Counted from the stretch's first letter, positions 27,420 to 40,187 are shown. The stretch is 64,000 nucleotides of DNA from Cytidiella melzeri (GCA_022592445.1 JABYQR010000068.1:91854-155853), one strand, 5' to 3'. The notes: generated by a model not told the origin, from the letters alone. Made by a program: numbers and translations.

Positions 27420-30400
27420 TCATACCGTAAGTCTCGCATTATGAGTATCGCTTACTAATAGTGACGTACCTTGCTGCAAATGCTGCCCTGCCCCGTTCTG
27501 TCAAGGACTTCGCACCAATACTACATAGTACATCCCACTTGTCCTGGAATGCCGCGAAGAATCTCTGAACACGATCCATCTCTGCCAGCACCAATTTTAC
27601 AGCTTCTTGCGAACGTCTAGTCCGTGCACTGGCACGGAACCACTCTACGCGGATCGCTGCAGAGGGTCACACCTCTCAGCAATGCCCATAGTAGTCACAG
27701 AGACTAGCGCGGCGTACCTTCCTGCTCCCACTTGGCCATATCCAGACTGTATGATCCGTCGCGCAAAATCCACCGCACATCTTTCTCACTTTCGCCCCCT
27801 GGCTGAGATTTACCATGGAATATCTGCATCGGCCGACAGTCTGCCTCAGTCAGTACGCGGTAATTGTGACTATCCACAGGTTCCCCGACATCAATCATCT
27901 TCCTTCTCGTCATGTTATATCGCTGTCGAATCTGGCGGATCTTGTCTTGAACACTTGCCATCGCGTGTCCAGTTCGTGTCTTCTTCACCTGCCCAAATTG
28001 ACCCTCCGCCTTTCTCCACAAGAAGGAAGACAGCCCCAGCTTTGTCCGAAGCTCACGGAGAAGGTCGTTTGCAACTCCTTGACGCAGACGTAACTCAGCG
28101 CTGGTGAATGTTGACACTGCTTGGTGGGAACGTATCGCTGCAGGCAGGTTCGAAGGAATGGGGAGGAGGATGTTTTCACAAAACTCTTCAGTTTCGCTTG
28201 CCCATCCGGCGTTAGGGAAATTGGCCCTGAGTGCTGCAATACATTGGCCCATGACCGCTGTGTGATGGATTCTCCAACCTTCGATATCAGCCTGAAGATC
28301 ACGTCGTGCCTTCTGGATCTCATTGTACAGCATAGAGTCTTTTGATAGAGATAACTGGTACTTCTCTGCCATGTCTCGCAGCTCTTGTCTACAACACCAT
28401 GAGCTACCTGTCGGACACGTAAATGTACACTTACTGGCGCAACTCCAAGTCCATGGCATCTTTGATCACGAAGACCATGCCAGCATCAATAGTCTGTCTG
28501 TGGCTGGCACCTGCCGTTTGCCCGTCTTCTATCTCGCTATGTGGTCGTTTGCCGCTACCAGTCTCTTCCTCGGCTTGTTGCATTGACGCGATCACGTCGT
28601 GCAGCGTGGGTGCTACGAGATTGCTATCAGCTAACACTCAGCAATACAAATAGGATACATACCTTTATCTTCCTCTGCGGCATATGGACTCTTCAGAATT
28701 CTCCGCCCAGCATCAGGTGTGATGACATCTCTGAGAAATTGCATTTCCTGCTCCCTCCAAGCTCGAAGGGGGGTATCCTCGGACGTGAGCGTAGACTCCA
28801 ACTCTCGGAGCTGCTCAATGTTCTTGGCTTCTTCTGCGACAGCCTTCTTGTACTTTGTGCCTAATCGTTCTGCTATATGGACAGTTCTAGTGGTGAGCAA
28901 GTTCAAACAGATGTTCTATCCGTTGACTTACCAAGCCTAAACGTCTTCTGAATGTTGAAGTCGGAGTAATGGAAGTTGAGCACGTCGATGCGGTGTCCTA
29001 ATCCCATCTCCCGTATAGAGCGTGCAAGTTGAAACATAACACTCCATCGCCGCTCAGGCGATTCTCCATCTGTATCTGCACCACCTGGCATATAGCGGAA
29101 TGAGTTGAGCGTGCGGCATGGTCCTGTGTGCGCATTCTCATGCCACTTGGGGATCAGACGCAAGATCTGAGGCCACTGTTCAGGTGACTCTCCCAGGGCT
29201 GCAATCCGTCGCGTCCAATTGATGCCGTACTTGCATGCGACGTCGTAAGATTCCATGAGCAGTCTGAGGTTGCGGTATCGAGGAGAGATGCAGGCAATGG
29301 TTGCATAGTCGACATGTACAAATCTGTGCAAGCAGTGACGGTAAATTTCAGTACAATTCAATTAGATTGTCACCACGTACTTTTCGCCTCTATCTAGATC
29401 GACAGTGCCGGTGGGTAGCACAAATTCATGACGCGTACAGTTTAAAGAAAGTTGTCCTGAGTACTTCTTCCCAGAGTATCGGTCTTTCAAGGCCTCGAAT
29501 TTGCTACAAATATATGTCTTGAACGTGTGTAAGTATAGCATCTAGAGGCCGGCAGTCATTCTCACCTCGCCATCCAGCTCAGGATGAGCCTTGACTCTCC
29601 TCTTGCATTCTTCATGCTGCTTGATGTCAGCGTAATACGCTGCGCCTTCGGTAAGTGCCACATCCAATTCATCCATCTTCTTGTCGTGCTGATTCAAGCT
29701 GAAGTTGCCATCTTTCCCATAGTGTAACGCATCCAAATACCTTCGGAGTCACAGTCAATTTCTGATGACTATGCAAGCATGTAGCTCTTACCGTTCGTCA
29801 AGAGGCCGCTCTCTCCAAGTCGGGTCCATGTTGATCCCGGGCTGAGGACACGCTGGACAGAGAACTGCCAGCGAACCTGATGGAATATTGCGAGACACGC
29901 TCAGCCCATTCCATTTCAGTAAACATAGGTACTGATAGTGGCGGCTGGCCCTCATAAATTCTCGATAACGATCCTGTAGGTTGTAAGCGCAGGCATCAGC
30001 ACGAGCACTTGGGTTCCATAACATACAAAGTTCTCGTACCTTGACGTCGTCGCCAAACGGGTTGTTGGTCAGACGCCTCAAAGTCCCCAAATAATCGTAT
30101 GCGGACACCTTTGACTGGAGGGTGAGCTGCTGGAAGAATCGCAATGCTTGCAACGTAAACACCGTGCGCGTCCGCAAATATGTGGATGGCCACATCTGCG
30201 CTGAAAGGAGTTGTAGAGGTCGAGGCTTGGGTGTGAAGGAATGTGCAGGGGCACAGCGGCAGTATCGAACATGGACGTCCTGAACACCTGTGACATTAAC
30301 CACTGTAATCCGCGAGATTGGATCATTCTGCTTCTCTGTAGGGATGCTAGGGCAATTGCCGCTGTGATGGCCAAGTTGAATGATGAAGCCAAGGTCCATG

Positions 30401-30973
30401 AGCGTGCATCGTTCGAAGAAACCTCCGTTCCAGTGCTCAAGAAAATGCAGCGGCGAGGATTGATGTGACTGAATGATACAAGAACAGCACATCAAAGGCG
30501 CAGCTGTACATTCTCGGCATCGGTAGGTAGCCATCGCATTGTTGTTACCGCAATTACTGCATACACTGCCCACTTCTGGTGCCACCTCCAGCTCGTGCAT
30601 GATGTCCAAGAATGGCTGAGCCCATTCATTGAGGAAGTCATCTGTCAGCTCGTGAGGTGTCTGAGTGTTGAAATTATTCAGCTATGGTGAGTAAGACATG
30701 AGGAAGACTCACCTTTCCTCCCTTCCTCAATGGTGTCTCATCGCTTCCAGACGCTACACTCCCTGAACCAACTGTGTCTGCTTGTTGCGGAGCAGGTAGT
30801 AGACTTGGTGATTGGGTGAAGTCCAAGCGGGCGGTAGGTGCTTGCTGAGCTTTGCGTGGCGTAAGGTGATGAGTATCACGTTCACCTCCCGCATAGATTG
30901 AGGTTGTCGGTGTGCCGTCAGGAATGACCTCGCCGCCAGTAGGCTTGAATTTCTGTCTCTTGAGCGGCTTCAT
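27420..30973 (-). CDS. KDZ transposase
   Basis: This is a Kyakuja-Dileera-Zisupton transposase with an RNase H-fold core, probably responsible for moving the surrounding element. It starts MKPLKRQKFKPT with a disordered basic/Ser-rich head. A CxC2-type cysteine cluster follows (CSNCGNNNAMATYRCREC, MCCSCIIQSHQSSPLHFLEHW), then FTLQALRFFQQLTLQSKVSAYDYLGTL. The core has CTRHEFVLPTG, MESYDVACKYGINW, IPKWHENAHTGPCR and GGADTDGESPERRWSV. A long helical C-terminus follows (SFLWRKAEGQFGQVKKTRTGHA; ILRDGSYSLDMAKWEQE). About eight introns are needed. The extreme C-terminus after 27470 is uncertain: a 37-nt intron would give a stop at 27420. No frame-destroying lesion was noticed, so it may be active. 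Confidence 0.85.
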
Positions 30974-33900
30974 GATGCGGAGTAGGTGGCTGTAGATGAG
31001 TTCTGGAGGGTGAAGTCGTGGGTAGGCACGTAATAGTAGCAACAAAACACAACTCACTGGTACAAAAGAAAAGTTTGGGCCACTGGACGTATCATTCAAA
31101 TTTCTATTGTCCGGGAGTGGCTGAAACAATATATGATCGTAGCCCGTAGTGGCCGCCATGGCCATTGGAAGGTACTCACCTGGCATCAATACATGCAATG
31201 TCAATGGTTTGGAAAGAGCGTGGAGAAGGGGGATTATTGCTCTACTCACACCAACATCGCGGTACTACATGATGAGGTAATACTCAGATCAAGCCACAAA
31301 GCCATTGTTGTAGTACATATGCAACTTGGCCATCGAGAAACGCATCTAGTACTGCAACAGATGACCCTTGCTCGTTTGGAACTACTTCTCAGGCACTGCA
31401 CAAACAATTCTCACTTCAGATGGACTACTTTACAAGTCATACCCAGGGCTAGAGTTAAGGCGACAAGCGTAGTGATGACAAAGTTATGGCGGTACCGTGT
31501 TGATCAGCGAGCAGGTACTCACCAACATCCAGAATCTTTGCTCACCCCGAGGTGCATGCGTATCCCCACTCTGTGTGGTTGGTCTCACATGCCCCCAGCA
31601 ATGGCGAGATTAGATAAACTAACCAGGGCATTGATTTGCTTGGCGACTGCGTCTGGGACATGCAGAAGTGAAATGCCTGAGTCTACAGTCTGTCGCAAGC
31701 AACATGTAAATCAGTAGTACAGCCATAAAACGTAACACGATACGCACGGCGGTTGGATCCGTAGGAATCTATTGCAGCTGGTCAATTGCCATACTGCCCA
31801 TATTGACTGTTTGATACGTCTACACGGTACGTCAAAGTCAATGGATGATACTCAAAGCAATGGGCTCTATTCCGCGTACCTTTGTTGTCAGATTCAGCCA
31901 CTGTATCGTTCCAACGGTCTTGGTAAGGTCATAGCAACTGAAACATGTGACAAACTATGAGTCGAGTTCTGCCCAAATACCCCGCTAACAAAAATTGGTC
32001 CTTACCTGCAACCCGCCCGCTTGCCCTCGCGTCAGGGGCATTGAGGACATTCCTACGTGAAGTTTCCGCGATTGGAGTGCCCAAAGTATCTGGAACGAGT
32101 GTAGCTGGAATATGCAGAAGTCCTCGTGGCTGCAGAAGAGGAGTCCGCAGACGAAAGCGTTGCAGTGGAAATGCCATGCTGCCAGTTGCGTGGGTTGTAC
32201 GGGTAAGGACAATATTGAGAAGGACCAGGAAGATTGGGCAGCTTATGTGACCTTGTAGAGTCCAATTGATCGAGTCGGCCATGATAGACCCATCTTCTAA
32301 GGTCTTGCGAGAGACAGGGAGAGAACCAGAGCCTGTGGTCACGGAGGATGTCTCATGAAAGGGGAGGGGGAATCGGCATGTCGGAATTGACTTTGCGGTC
32401 CGTGGAACAGGATACCGAGGTGAGCAGAATGGAAGGGAGAGGTGCTTGATGCCGCAGAAACACAGCTAGGGTGCAGGGGGTGAGGGGAGACGGAGGCAGA
32501 GCAGCTGATGGGTGTGCTTGCAGGTGGTCGAGATCTGAGAGTAAAGACACAAGGTCGTCAACGCCAACATAAGCAACATACAGTAAGTAAAGAGGGACGG
32601 GTGAGCCACAAGAGACGGCTAGGGACGGCAAGCAGGGCGACAGGGACGTCGAGAAGGACAAGGACAGACAATGATTGAGGGAGAGGGAGGCGAGGGGAAT
32701 TGAAGAATGCATTGCCACAACCACAACGAAGACAGAGCTGCAAATCTCACTTACCTTGAAAGTTTGAACTTACATTGCTTGTCTACCATGTCTCTCCGAG
32801 AGATGCAGAGGATCGTGCTTGCGGATGCGCGATGGTACTAATGGTCCTCCGCTTGCGAATCAGGGGGGCTCGCATCCAGATGATCCTGTTGAAGGGGTAC
32901 CTGCGTGGCGCGGCTGCGAACGTCCCCAGTAGCTCTTGTACCAAGAGGGATTCTGTGATACTTACCGATGAAGTCTGTCGGTGTATTCGCGTTCCCGCAC
33001 TCACCAGTCATCGCCGCCAGTGCTCTCAGCCGAAGAAGAGGGAGAACTGATGACCGCATTCCGGACGAGGCGTATGAGGAGAATGCCAGTGCTTCTGGAT
33101 ATTCAACACTGCGCTCCATAACGCGGCCTTGTTGATGGTTATGTAGGTAAGTGAATGCGAAATTATTCAACAGACTCGTCCAAAGTGCGACTAGTCATAC
33201 GCGTCATGTGTCACGTAGTGTCATACGCTGCCCAAGGCACGCTGTCTTAGCCTTGACCACATTTTCAGAGGTTTTCCGATGCGGGCTTATCAGCTATGAA
33301 GTGAGTCTAGTCATTTTGCGATGCAACCTTTCTCTCATCCTCTGCTTTCCCAGAGAAAACTTGATCACCGCCAACTCCTCTCGGGAGGCTTGTTGTTCCC
33401 CCAATGACTCGCCCATTGTCCATCTGCTTATCTGCCCAGCAGTTGTGGAGTACTGCATCGTTCGAGGGGGTGTTGACTGAGTTGTAGGGTGAATCAGAAG
33501 GGCCCGCGTCGAGGGAGCACAAAGGTGAGTAGCTTACCTGTACGTACTCGTGGAGTTGCTCACTCTTGCAGCTTTTCAAACAGATCAAGCTCACCTACTT
33601 TGCGTTGTGCAGTTCCTCCCCTTCCCCACGCGCGTTTTGCAAGTTCGCAATAGCTCCTACCTGCATCCTTGACAACTTCGGTTGTACCCCATCATTGACA
33701 AGGTTGTGTCGTCACCGCCGATTTCGATGCCAAGGATGCCACTCACAATTATCCTGTCATTGCCACACCCCCTTCATACCACACCATAGACTCACGGTAG
33801 CGGAGCATCTGCTGCCGGAGTCCTTCACCACTGCCCAAACATTTCCCAACGCAACAGCAATGCTTTATTGGACTTTTCCATCCACTCGCTCTGTCTATGT

Positions 33901-34225
33901 CGACCTCCATTTTACCTAGCACTAAGTCAATCGCCTTAGCCTAGTCCTTTCCGTCTCGCGCCATTGGCCGTGCAGAGGCACGATGGATGCACGTGATTGG
34001 TCCTCCCTGCTGGCCATGGCCAATCCTAGCAACAATACACAGGCCAAGGCTCAGTTCCCGTCGATGCATGGCCTCCCGCTTCGCTTTTGACCGTCGGGCT
34101 GAGCTGGGGCCGGCCACGTCTGGATATATAAACACACCAGTGGACAACAGAACGATTCAACTACTAATCTTCCAACTGCCGCCGCCGCCGCCCCACCCCC
34201 CCCCTTATATCGTGTTCTCTGAGCC
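30974..34225. other. KDZ internal spacer between divergent genes
   Basis: About 3.25 kb without a gene I can support. Minus-strand frames at 31929-32342 and 32353-32724 are low-complexity (Leu/Ser/Pro-rich) and match nothing I know. Plus-strand frames at 31133-31717 and 33566-33919 are likewise unrecognised. A GCC-rich run is followed by a TATAT motif (34181-34210) just before the cargo gene start, a plausible promoter. A decayed third cargo gene cannot be excluded. Confidence 0.4.
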
Positions 34226-36020
34226 ATGCCACAGCCCAAGTGGTTCATCAAAGATGTCGAGAGAGATATTGACCAAGAGGCCTGGCTAGTTGCACGCGTT
34301 CGACAAGACTTAATGCAAAATCTTCACCGCTTCCCTAATTACAAAACTGAGATCGTCGCTGAATTCGAACACCATTTCCCTCGTGACTATCTGGCGAAGG
34401 TCTTCGAAGGATCAGGGCGTAAGAAGAAGTATCTACGCGATGAAACGCCTGAGGAGGCACGAGAGCGGACTGCCAGGCGTGAGACGGTGAGTAGTCATAC
34501 CCAAATGTATGCAGCTATTCCATTTTCACACATAACACCTTCCAGCAACTACGCACCTGGCTGGATAACCATAAGGGCCGGCTAGTGCAGGCCATGAAGG
34601 GGGAGAAGCAGCCGTTGCCCAAGTTCCTGGGTATTCAGGCTTATCATGAGGCACCCGCTGCACGCGCTCGAAGTGCACGCGACATTTTCATATCTGAGAA
34701 TGGCCAAGTCCGTCAAGAGTCAGACCGTCTCGCTACCAAAGACGGTGTGAACTCTAGTAATCTTGCCGAACTTCAAGCCCGTCGCAACAAGGCGTACACC
34801 AAGGCCATCGCTGAACTGTCGCCCGATGAATGGAGGGTATATCTTGACCGTTCTGAGCAAGAGAAGGTGGTTAAGAAGGCAGAGCGGGATATTGCGAGGA
34901 CCAAGACCGAAGCTGCAAAATCATTGTCCTTGCCAGAGCGCGCAAAGTGAGCATTTTATCCCACTACGTCTTTCGAAGCTGACTGTGCATCTCCCAGACT
35001 TCTCACAGATCTTGAGTTCACTGTTGAGAAGACAATAGCGGAATGGTCGTCGCAGACTGGGACGGAAATGGTACTTATGTTCGGAGGAGAAGATGGTGCT
35101 GGAGAGATCCGCAAATGGCTGTAAGTGTATTGTATCTTATGCTGTACATTCTGACGCTCATCTGCTTCCTAGTGTGAGTAATCGTAGGAAAGGAGATGAG
35201 CATGACTTCCTCAGAACGATTCGCAATCGTGCAAGTCCTGCACACACTGTTTTAGCCGCGTTCGACGAGTTCCTACGTACAGTCCGAGCTAGCAAGATGA
35301 ACAGCAGTCCTGCAGCTGCAAAGCTTCCTGCGGCAGGCCTCACCTCAGCCACGGTTCTACCCGCCATTCCAGATCCCCTTACCTCTCCCTCTCGCACAGC
35401 ATTGCCTTCCACACCCGCTGACAATTTCCCATCGCCCCTGCCTGATTTCTCGTCCGACACTCTGCCAACCGCAAGTACAGGTATGACTCGAGACCCGTCG
35501 CCTTCTACCTTCGGGAACACTCCGCCTTCAACCGCTCCGCCTTCGAAGACCTTGCCTTTGATAGGCTTGGCTTCGATAGCCTTGCCTGCAATAGCCTCGC
35601 CTGTAGACTTATCATTGCCTACTGCATCTCAGAGGATACCTTCGCCATCACCTGACAACTTGACTTTGCAAGGCGCAGATGGTGATATTGAGGATGCTGA
35701 CGGCCAGCACGAAGCACCAAGCAACAATGGCACCGCGAAGAACCCACTAGCAGAATCACCTGCGACTCGTGCTGACGACAGGAAGGGTGAAGCAAGTAAG
35801 TACCTCTCATCCGCACTGCTAACACCCCACTCATCTGTGAACAGTGCAGTATAAGGTGGTTATTGCGGCCAAGGCTCCAACCTCCCGCAAGAGGAAAGTG
35901 CAGGACATAACAGGTGATGAGGTCTCACTAGCGATGACACGTCCGAAGCGAGAAAAAGCTATTGCAGGAGTCAAAGCCGCGGTTGCTGCTCAGCGAGGGA
36001 CAAAGCGTACACTACGTTAG
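34226..36020 (+). CDS. KDZ cargo gene 1: HMG-like, disordered basic protein
   Basis: Exons joined in frame: 34226-34486, 34546-34946, 34998-35120, 35173-35795, 35845-36020 (about 527 residues). The N-terminal half is charged and helical, starting MPQPKWFIKDVERDI. A segment running from RARSARDIFISENG to AELSPDEWRVYLDRSEQEK has the spacing of an HMG box (short helix, then the W..L...E/R-rich helix). I offer this as resemblance only. The middle is a long Pro/Ser/Thr-rich linker (about 35300-35650) and the tail is basic (SRKRKVQ, AQRGTKRTLR), likely a nuclear signal. The acceptor at 35844 was chosen because the later one creates a stop. A DNA-binding partner of the transposase is a guess. Confidence 0.55.
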
Positions 36021-36173
36021 CAATCGGTTGGATTACTGTACCTACCATAATGTTTTGTCAATGCAACCTCTCACATGCACGTTAAGTCGGCGGGAATTTG
36101 ACAACTGATCACACTTTGACCATTGCTCTCAGGCCTTGGCCACCATCCATATTGTGCTGTCGTCTTGTGCTGA

Positions 36174-37627
36174 TTGCTCGTATTTGTCCCTTACAAAGAC
36201 AATCAAGGCCTGACAAATGGCGACCAATTTGTCTCAATGCCACCTCCAATTTTGCAGTGGCCCAGCAGTTTGTCGGCCAATGCAATTGGAACAAGAACAA
36301 TTGCAATGGCCGACAAAGATATGATCACCTTCGATGCCCACAGTCACGGAAGATGGCCAGAGCATATTCAGGTGTGTATATACGAGCATTACTTTCACGC
36401 ATCGACCTATCTGCTCGCCCTCTCCAACATGCCCCGTGATACCAGGACCATCGCCACTCGTCAGGCATTGCTTCGTGGATTATATGATCTTCTTGCTCCG
36501 CCTTCCACCTCTGTTGCTCAAGTTGCATGCCCTAAAAAAGACCACCATACCATAGCGTCTTGTCTACAATACGTTAGTCCCCATACTCCACAGAATAACG
36601 GGCGCAGATATGCGAAGGTGAGTGTCGTCTGCAGACACCCACCGAAGGCTTTATTGACAATCGCTGTAGTGTACAACCCCTGACTGCACTTGGTTCCGCT
36701 ATCTTACTGAGCCTCTGACAGATGAAGCGAGGGTTCTCATAGCACGGTGGGTGAAAAGCATCAACGATCACCACAAAGTAGAGGAGGAGATGAAAGATAT
36801 AGAGAAAGAGGCAAAGGCATTGAGCAAGTCTGGACGTGCTACATGTGCTGTCCCCGTTACTAGTAGAGCTCCTCGCGCTGGAGGGTCCCAGAATCACTCG
36901 ACAGGGACTGTCGTTGATGACTCTTTCTGTTCTGAACCCCCTTTCTCGACCTCTACCTCCACCCTTACCACGGGCAGCCCACCGCTGATTGACCTGACCG
37001 GCATCAGGTCATCTCCATTGTCTCCCCCCCCTTCTACCAGACTCGGAGCCTCAACTCAGGCAGGACCACTTGAGGTAAAACTGAAGAGTGTACTTCTATT
37101 TGCATACGGCTGGACACATGTATGTAAACCGCAAACAATCACACTGTTTAGAGCTGACGACTATAGCATAGGACTCCGTAGAAGGCTTGGATGCGGACAT
37201 TGTTGAACTGGACGAGCCAGATGGCATTGTGCGATACTTCGAGCGACACGATATCAAACGCAGTGATGTTGTGGCAGTCTACAATCACAACACTGCCACT
37301 TGGCTGGTTCGTTTGGTACGTGACTTGACGTTCGAGGACCTGAACACTGGTACAACCTGCCTATGGGTGAAGTACGGGGTTACCAAGCTCACGGGTATTG
37401 AGCAGCTGGTTGGTACGTATATTTATCATGTCCTCTTGCTCCTTTGAGCTGATAGAGCAGTACTGTATTTAGCAGCATCACCTATAGCAAGTCCTCCATG
37501 GGCGACAGCATCACAATTTGAACCTGCTGCTGCTCCGGACCGTAAGGCTGGGCCAAGTCGTAAGCATAAATGCTCCATTGTTTCAGGTTCTACCCGTTCC
37601 AAAAGAGCAAGAAAGATGTACAATTAG
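36174..37627 (+). CDS. KDZ cargo gene 2: GRF-like zinc-finger protein
   Basis: The frame is open from 36174; the better start may be MADKDMITF at 36306. Exon 1 ends at 36617 and intron 36618-36669 removes the expected 52 nt. The joined protein then reads SCLQYVSPHTPQNNGRRYAK followed by CTTPDCTWF. This is the CHCC layout of a GRF zinc finger (Cys, His, N.GR.Y..C, C..F), a single-strand nucleic-acid-binding module. Downstream come a Lys/Glu helix (KVEEEMKDIEKEAKALSK), a Ser/Thr/Pro linker, and a C-terminal domain (ADIVELDEPDGIVRYFERHD; WLVRLVRDLTFEDLN) I do not recognise. The end STRSKRARKMYN looks like a nuclear signal. The boundaries of exons after 37070 are approximate. Confidence 0.5.
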
Positions 37628-38041
37628 AAGGTTTATTGTAACATAGCCGTTGTCCTCAGTCCTTCATGTACCAAGTTCTTCTTCACTCCAATTTTATCAT
37701 CAATTCTTTTTCTTTTATTTCATGACTCTGTGCTCCTACATCATGCTTCGAACATATTCATGACTTCGGAGTTTTTCATTGATTCTGAATTTTTTCTTCA
37801 TTGCTGATGTTTTCTTCCCTTCCGACTTGTTCATCATTCATACATTACTCCAACTCTAAGTGTCATGAATACTATCATTCATTGCATTGACTCATCAGTT
37901 GCATACATCTTCCCGAAACTCCTCAGCTCTGATGTACATGCCCATGTATTTGCCCATGTACTCCATATTACACTCGGTGCTCCATGCATGGCGCTCTGAC
38001 TATGTTGTCCGTCTGATGTACTATGCTAATTGAAGTGGCTC
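37628..38041. other. KDZ right subterminal region
   Basis: AT-rich, non-coding, with many CATTCAT/TTCATTGA-type direct repeats and two copies of CTGATGTAC (37927 and 38013). It is the counterpart of the left subterminal region. Confidence 0.5.
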
Positions 38042-38048
38042 TTCCGGT
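38042..38048. repeat. KDZ target-site duplication, right copy
   Basis: TTCCGGT, matching 26990-26996. Confidence 0.8.
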
Positions 38049-40027
38049 GGGCAGAGCGACTGTCCGACCAAGTCGGCTGCACAGTCGGCGTTGGTCAGGG
38101 CTCTTGCCTATCCCCCAATTTCTCCGCGCTCGCCATCACACCCGCCCTCGCCCTCATTTCCAAGCTACTCCCAGCACAAAACCCCTCCATGCGGTCTCTT
38201 CTACTATTCTTCGTAGATGACGGCACTCTTGCCCTCTCGTCAGACTCGCTGGGCACGAACATTTTCATCCTCCGCCATCTATACCTTCGAATCGTCGAAA
38301 TATTCGCTCGCATCGGCATTGTCCTTGAACTCGACAAACTCGAACTCGCCCACTTCCCCTGCCTTAAGTACCAAGGTCCTCTACCTCCCCTCACCATTTC
38401 TATTGACAATTCCTCTATCACGCTCAAGCCCAAACACGTCTGGCGATACCTAGGTTTCTTCTTCGATTCCCAACTCAACTTTCGCTACCACGTCCGTTTC
38501 TATGCCACCAAAGCCCTCAGCACTGTCCGCGGTTACCCCATGCTGGGTAACTCCAATCGAGGCCTCGCCCCAGCGCAGAAGCGTCTTCTATACATATCAT
38601 GCGTTCGCCCCATTCTCACCTACGGCTTCCGCCTCTGGTTCAACCCTCGCAAGCCACAAAAGCTCCTCATCTCCTCTCTCGCTCAAGCCCAGTCCGTCGC
38701 CGCCAGGTGGATCCTAGGCGCTTTCCGCACATCCCCAGTCGGCGGGATGGAAATCCTTGCCGGACTCCTTCCAATGCGTCTCCATATCCGTAAACTCTTC
38801 GACACCTCCGTTCTCCGCACTCAATGTCTCCCAGCAAGCCACATCGTCACAATCGCGTCCACCCCCAAATCCGGTCGCAACCCATCTTACTCCATCGGAT
38901 TCCCCGTCCACAACATCCTCCCTCGCTCGTCCCTCCCCCTACAAATCCATCATCAGTCGTCAACACCCAACCTCGAACCCATCAGCCATTCACACCCCGA
39001 ATTACAGCCTGGTAACAGATTAGTAGACCTATTCGCTTCGCGCGTATCTTTCATTATTTCTCACCCTAAGAAATCTTCAGACGATTTTCAGCCGTGGTTA
39101 GAACGCAAACGCAATTTTATCAGCAGTCTAGCATCTTCCCCCTTAACTACCTTTGCTTTCTCTGACGGATCAGCTCGCACAGGGACTCCAGACGTTGCCG
39201 CCGCCGCTTACCGCTTGTACATTGGACGCGCTCTCGTCGCCTCCATGGCTTTCACTTATTCAGAGGCAACGTCGTTCGACGCTGAACTCCTTGCTCTCGC
39301 CGCATGCATCGCCCGAGGCATCAACACCACCACCACGGACCTCCACGTCTTCTGTGACAGTGAATCTGCCATCACCACTATCCTCAGGGTTGAACCGCAC
39401 TCAGCTCAAGCCATCTCCATCAGCACGGCCACGCGCCTCCGCAACTGGTTCTCCATGAACCCTGCAGCACATCTCCACCTCCACTGGTGTCCAGGACACG
39501 TGGGCATCGAACAAAACGAATTGGTCGACCAGCAAGCTCGCGCGGCGCTGGAAACCCCCAATCCCATCCCATTCACTTCAGTCGCATGGACCAGAAAGAC
39601 CGCCAAGATGCGGGCCATCGACGCGTGGACGAACATGTGCAAACATCCTGCATACCGAGGCCATAACTTCCCACACGGAAGACGAGCGATCGCTCCTACC
39701 ACTCACAAGGGAGGAAAGTTCCTCACTCGCTTCACTACAAATAGCCTGGTTGCCCGTGCCGCTCGAGCTATACTGAATCACGCACCCACGGGGGAGTATC
39801 GATCACGCTTCTTCCCAAACGAAAACATTCGATGCGACAACTGTAACGTCTTCCACTCACGCGCACACATCCTTAACCAGTGCACTCGGTATTACCGGCC
39901 GCGGCGCAACTTCCTGGAGTTCCTGAAGAACTCGTCCGATCCCGACCCTGCACTTTATAACTTTCTCGTCGAAAATCCCCTTGCATTCACCTTCGAACAC
40001 GCTCCCACCAACAACGTTAATTTTTAA
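38049..40027 (+). pseudogene. LINE ORF2, 3' part: rest of the RT, RNase H, C-terminal knuckle
   Basis: Picks up directly after the KDZ insertion. RT motif B is VGVGQGSCLSP, motif C is LFFVDDGTLAL (the catalytic DD), and a thumb follows (VWRYLGFFFD). RNase H has FAFSDGSARTG, SFDAELLALAACI, VFCDSESAI and HWCPGHVGIEQNELVDQQA, with its acidic residues in place. The end has a CCHC-type knuckle (CDNCNVFHSRAHILNQC). There is no start codon, so this half is dead without the first half. No frameshift or stop was seen. Confidence 0.9.
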
Positions 40028-40173
40028 TGCGGTAGCGTACCTCCCTTGCGCGTATCGCGCGTCTAGGCTCTAAAGTCTCCCCGTTACACGTAGATTATCA
40101 GGTGTATAGTCGTATAGTTTGTTCCGTCTCTGGCCACGCCGACGTTTAATAATAGTGATTTAAAATAAAAAAA

Positions 40174-40187
40174 GACGGCTAATCACG
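40174..40187. repeat. LINE target-site duplication, right copy
   Basis: GACGGCTAATCACG, identical to 23090-23103; it directly follows the A-rich LINE tail. Confidence 0.92.

Larger units (their letters stand above)
26997..38041. mobile_element. KDZ DNA transposon with cargo genes
   Basis: This is an 11,045-bp element bounded by the TTCCGGT duplication inside LINE ORF2. It holds a KDZ-superfamily transposase gene on the minus strand and two divergent genes on the plus strand. The ends are not strong inverted repeats. However, ATTAGC lies 11 bases in from both ends in inverted orientation, each followed by a similar GTAC/TCA-rich stretch. CTGATGTACT occurs near both ends (27014 and 38013) in direct orientation. 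Both ends are AT-rich with CAT/ATC-rich subterminal repeats. Large size, weak ends and cargo genes are typical of KDZ elements in Agaricomycetes. Confidence 0.82.
23104..40173 (+). mobile_element. Non-LTR retrotransposon (LINE), full length, split by a KDZ element
   Basis: This is a complete two-ORF LINE: a 176-nt 5' UTR, ORF1 (23280-25112), ORF2 in two parts (25118-26996 and 38049-40027), a short 3' UTR, and an A-rich end (TAAAATAAAAAAA). It is flanked by a perfect 14-bp target duplication. Its own sequence is about 6.0 kb; the other 11.05 kb is the KDZ insertion. The endonuclease is of the APE type and a C-terminal RNase H is present, as in the R1/Tad/I-like lineages. I cannot assign the clade without a tree. 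A perfect duplication and long open frames suggest it is young. Confidence 0.92.

Noticed and set aside
32353..32724. Possible third KDZ cargo gene on the minus strand
   Set aside because: Low-complexity Leu/Ser/Pro composition and no recognisable motif; no convincing exons around it.
34226..37627. TET/JBP dioxygenase as KDZ cargo
   Set aside because: This is the best-known KDZ cargo, but no HxD...H iron site or core motif is present in either plus-strand gene.
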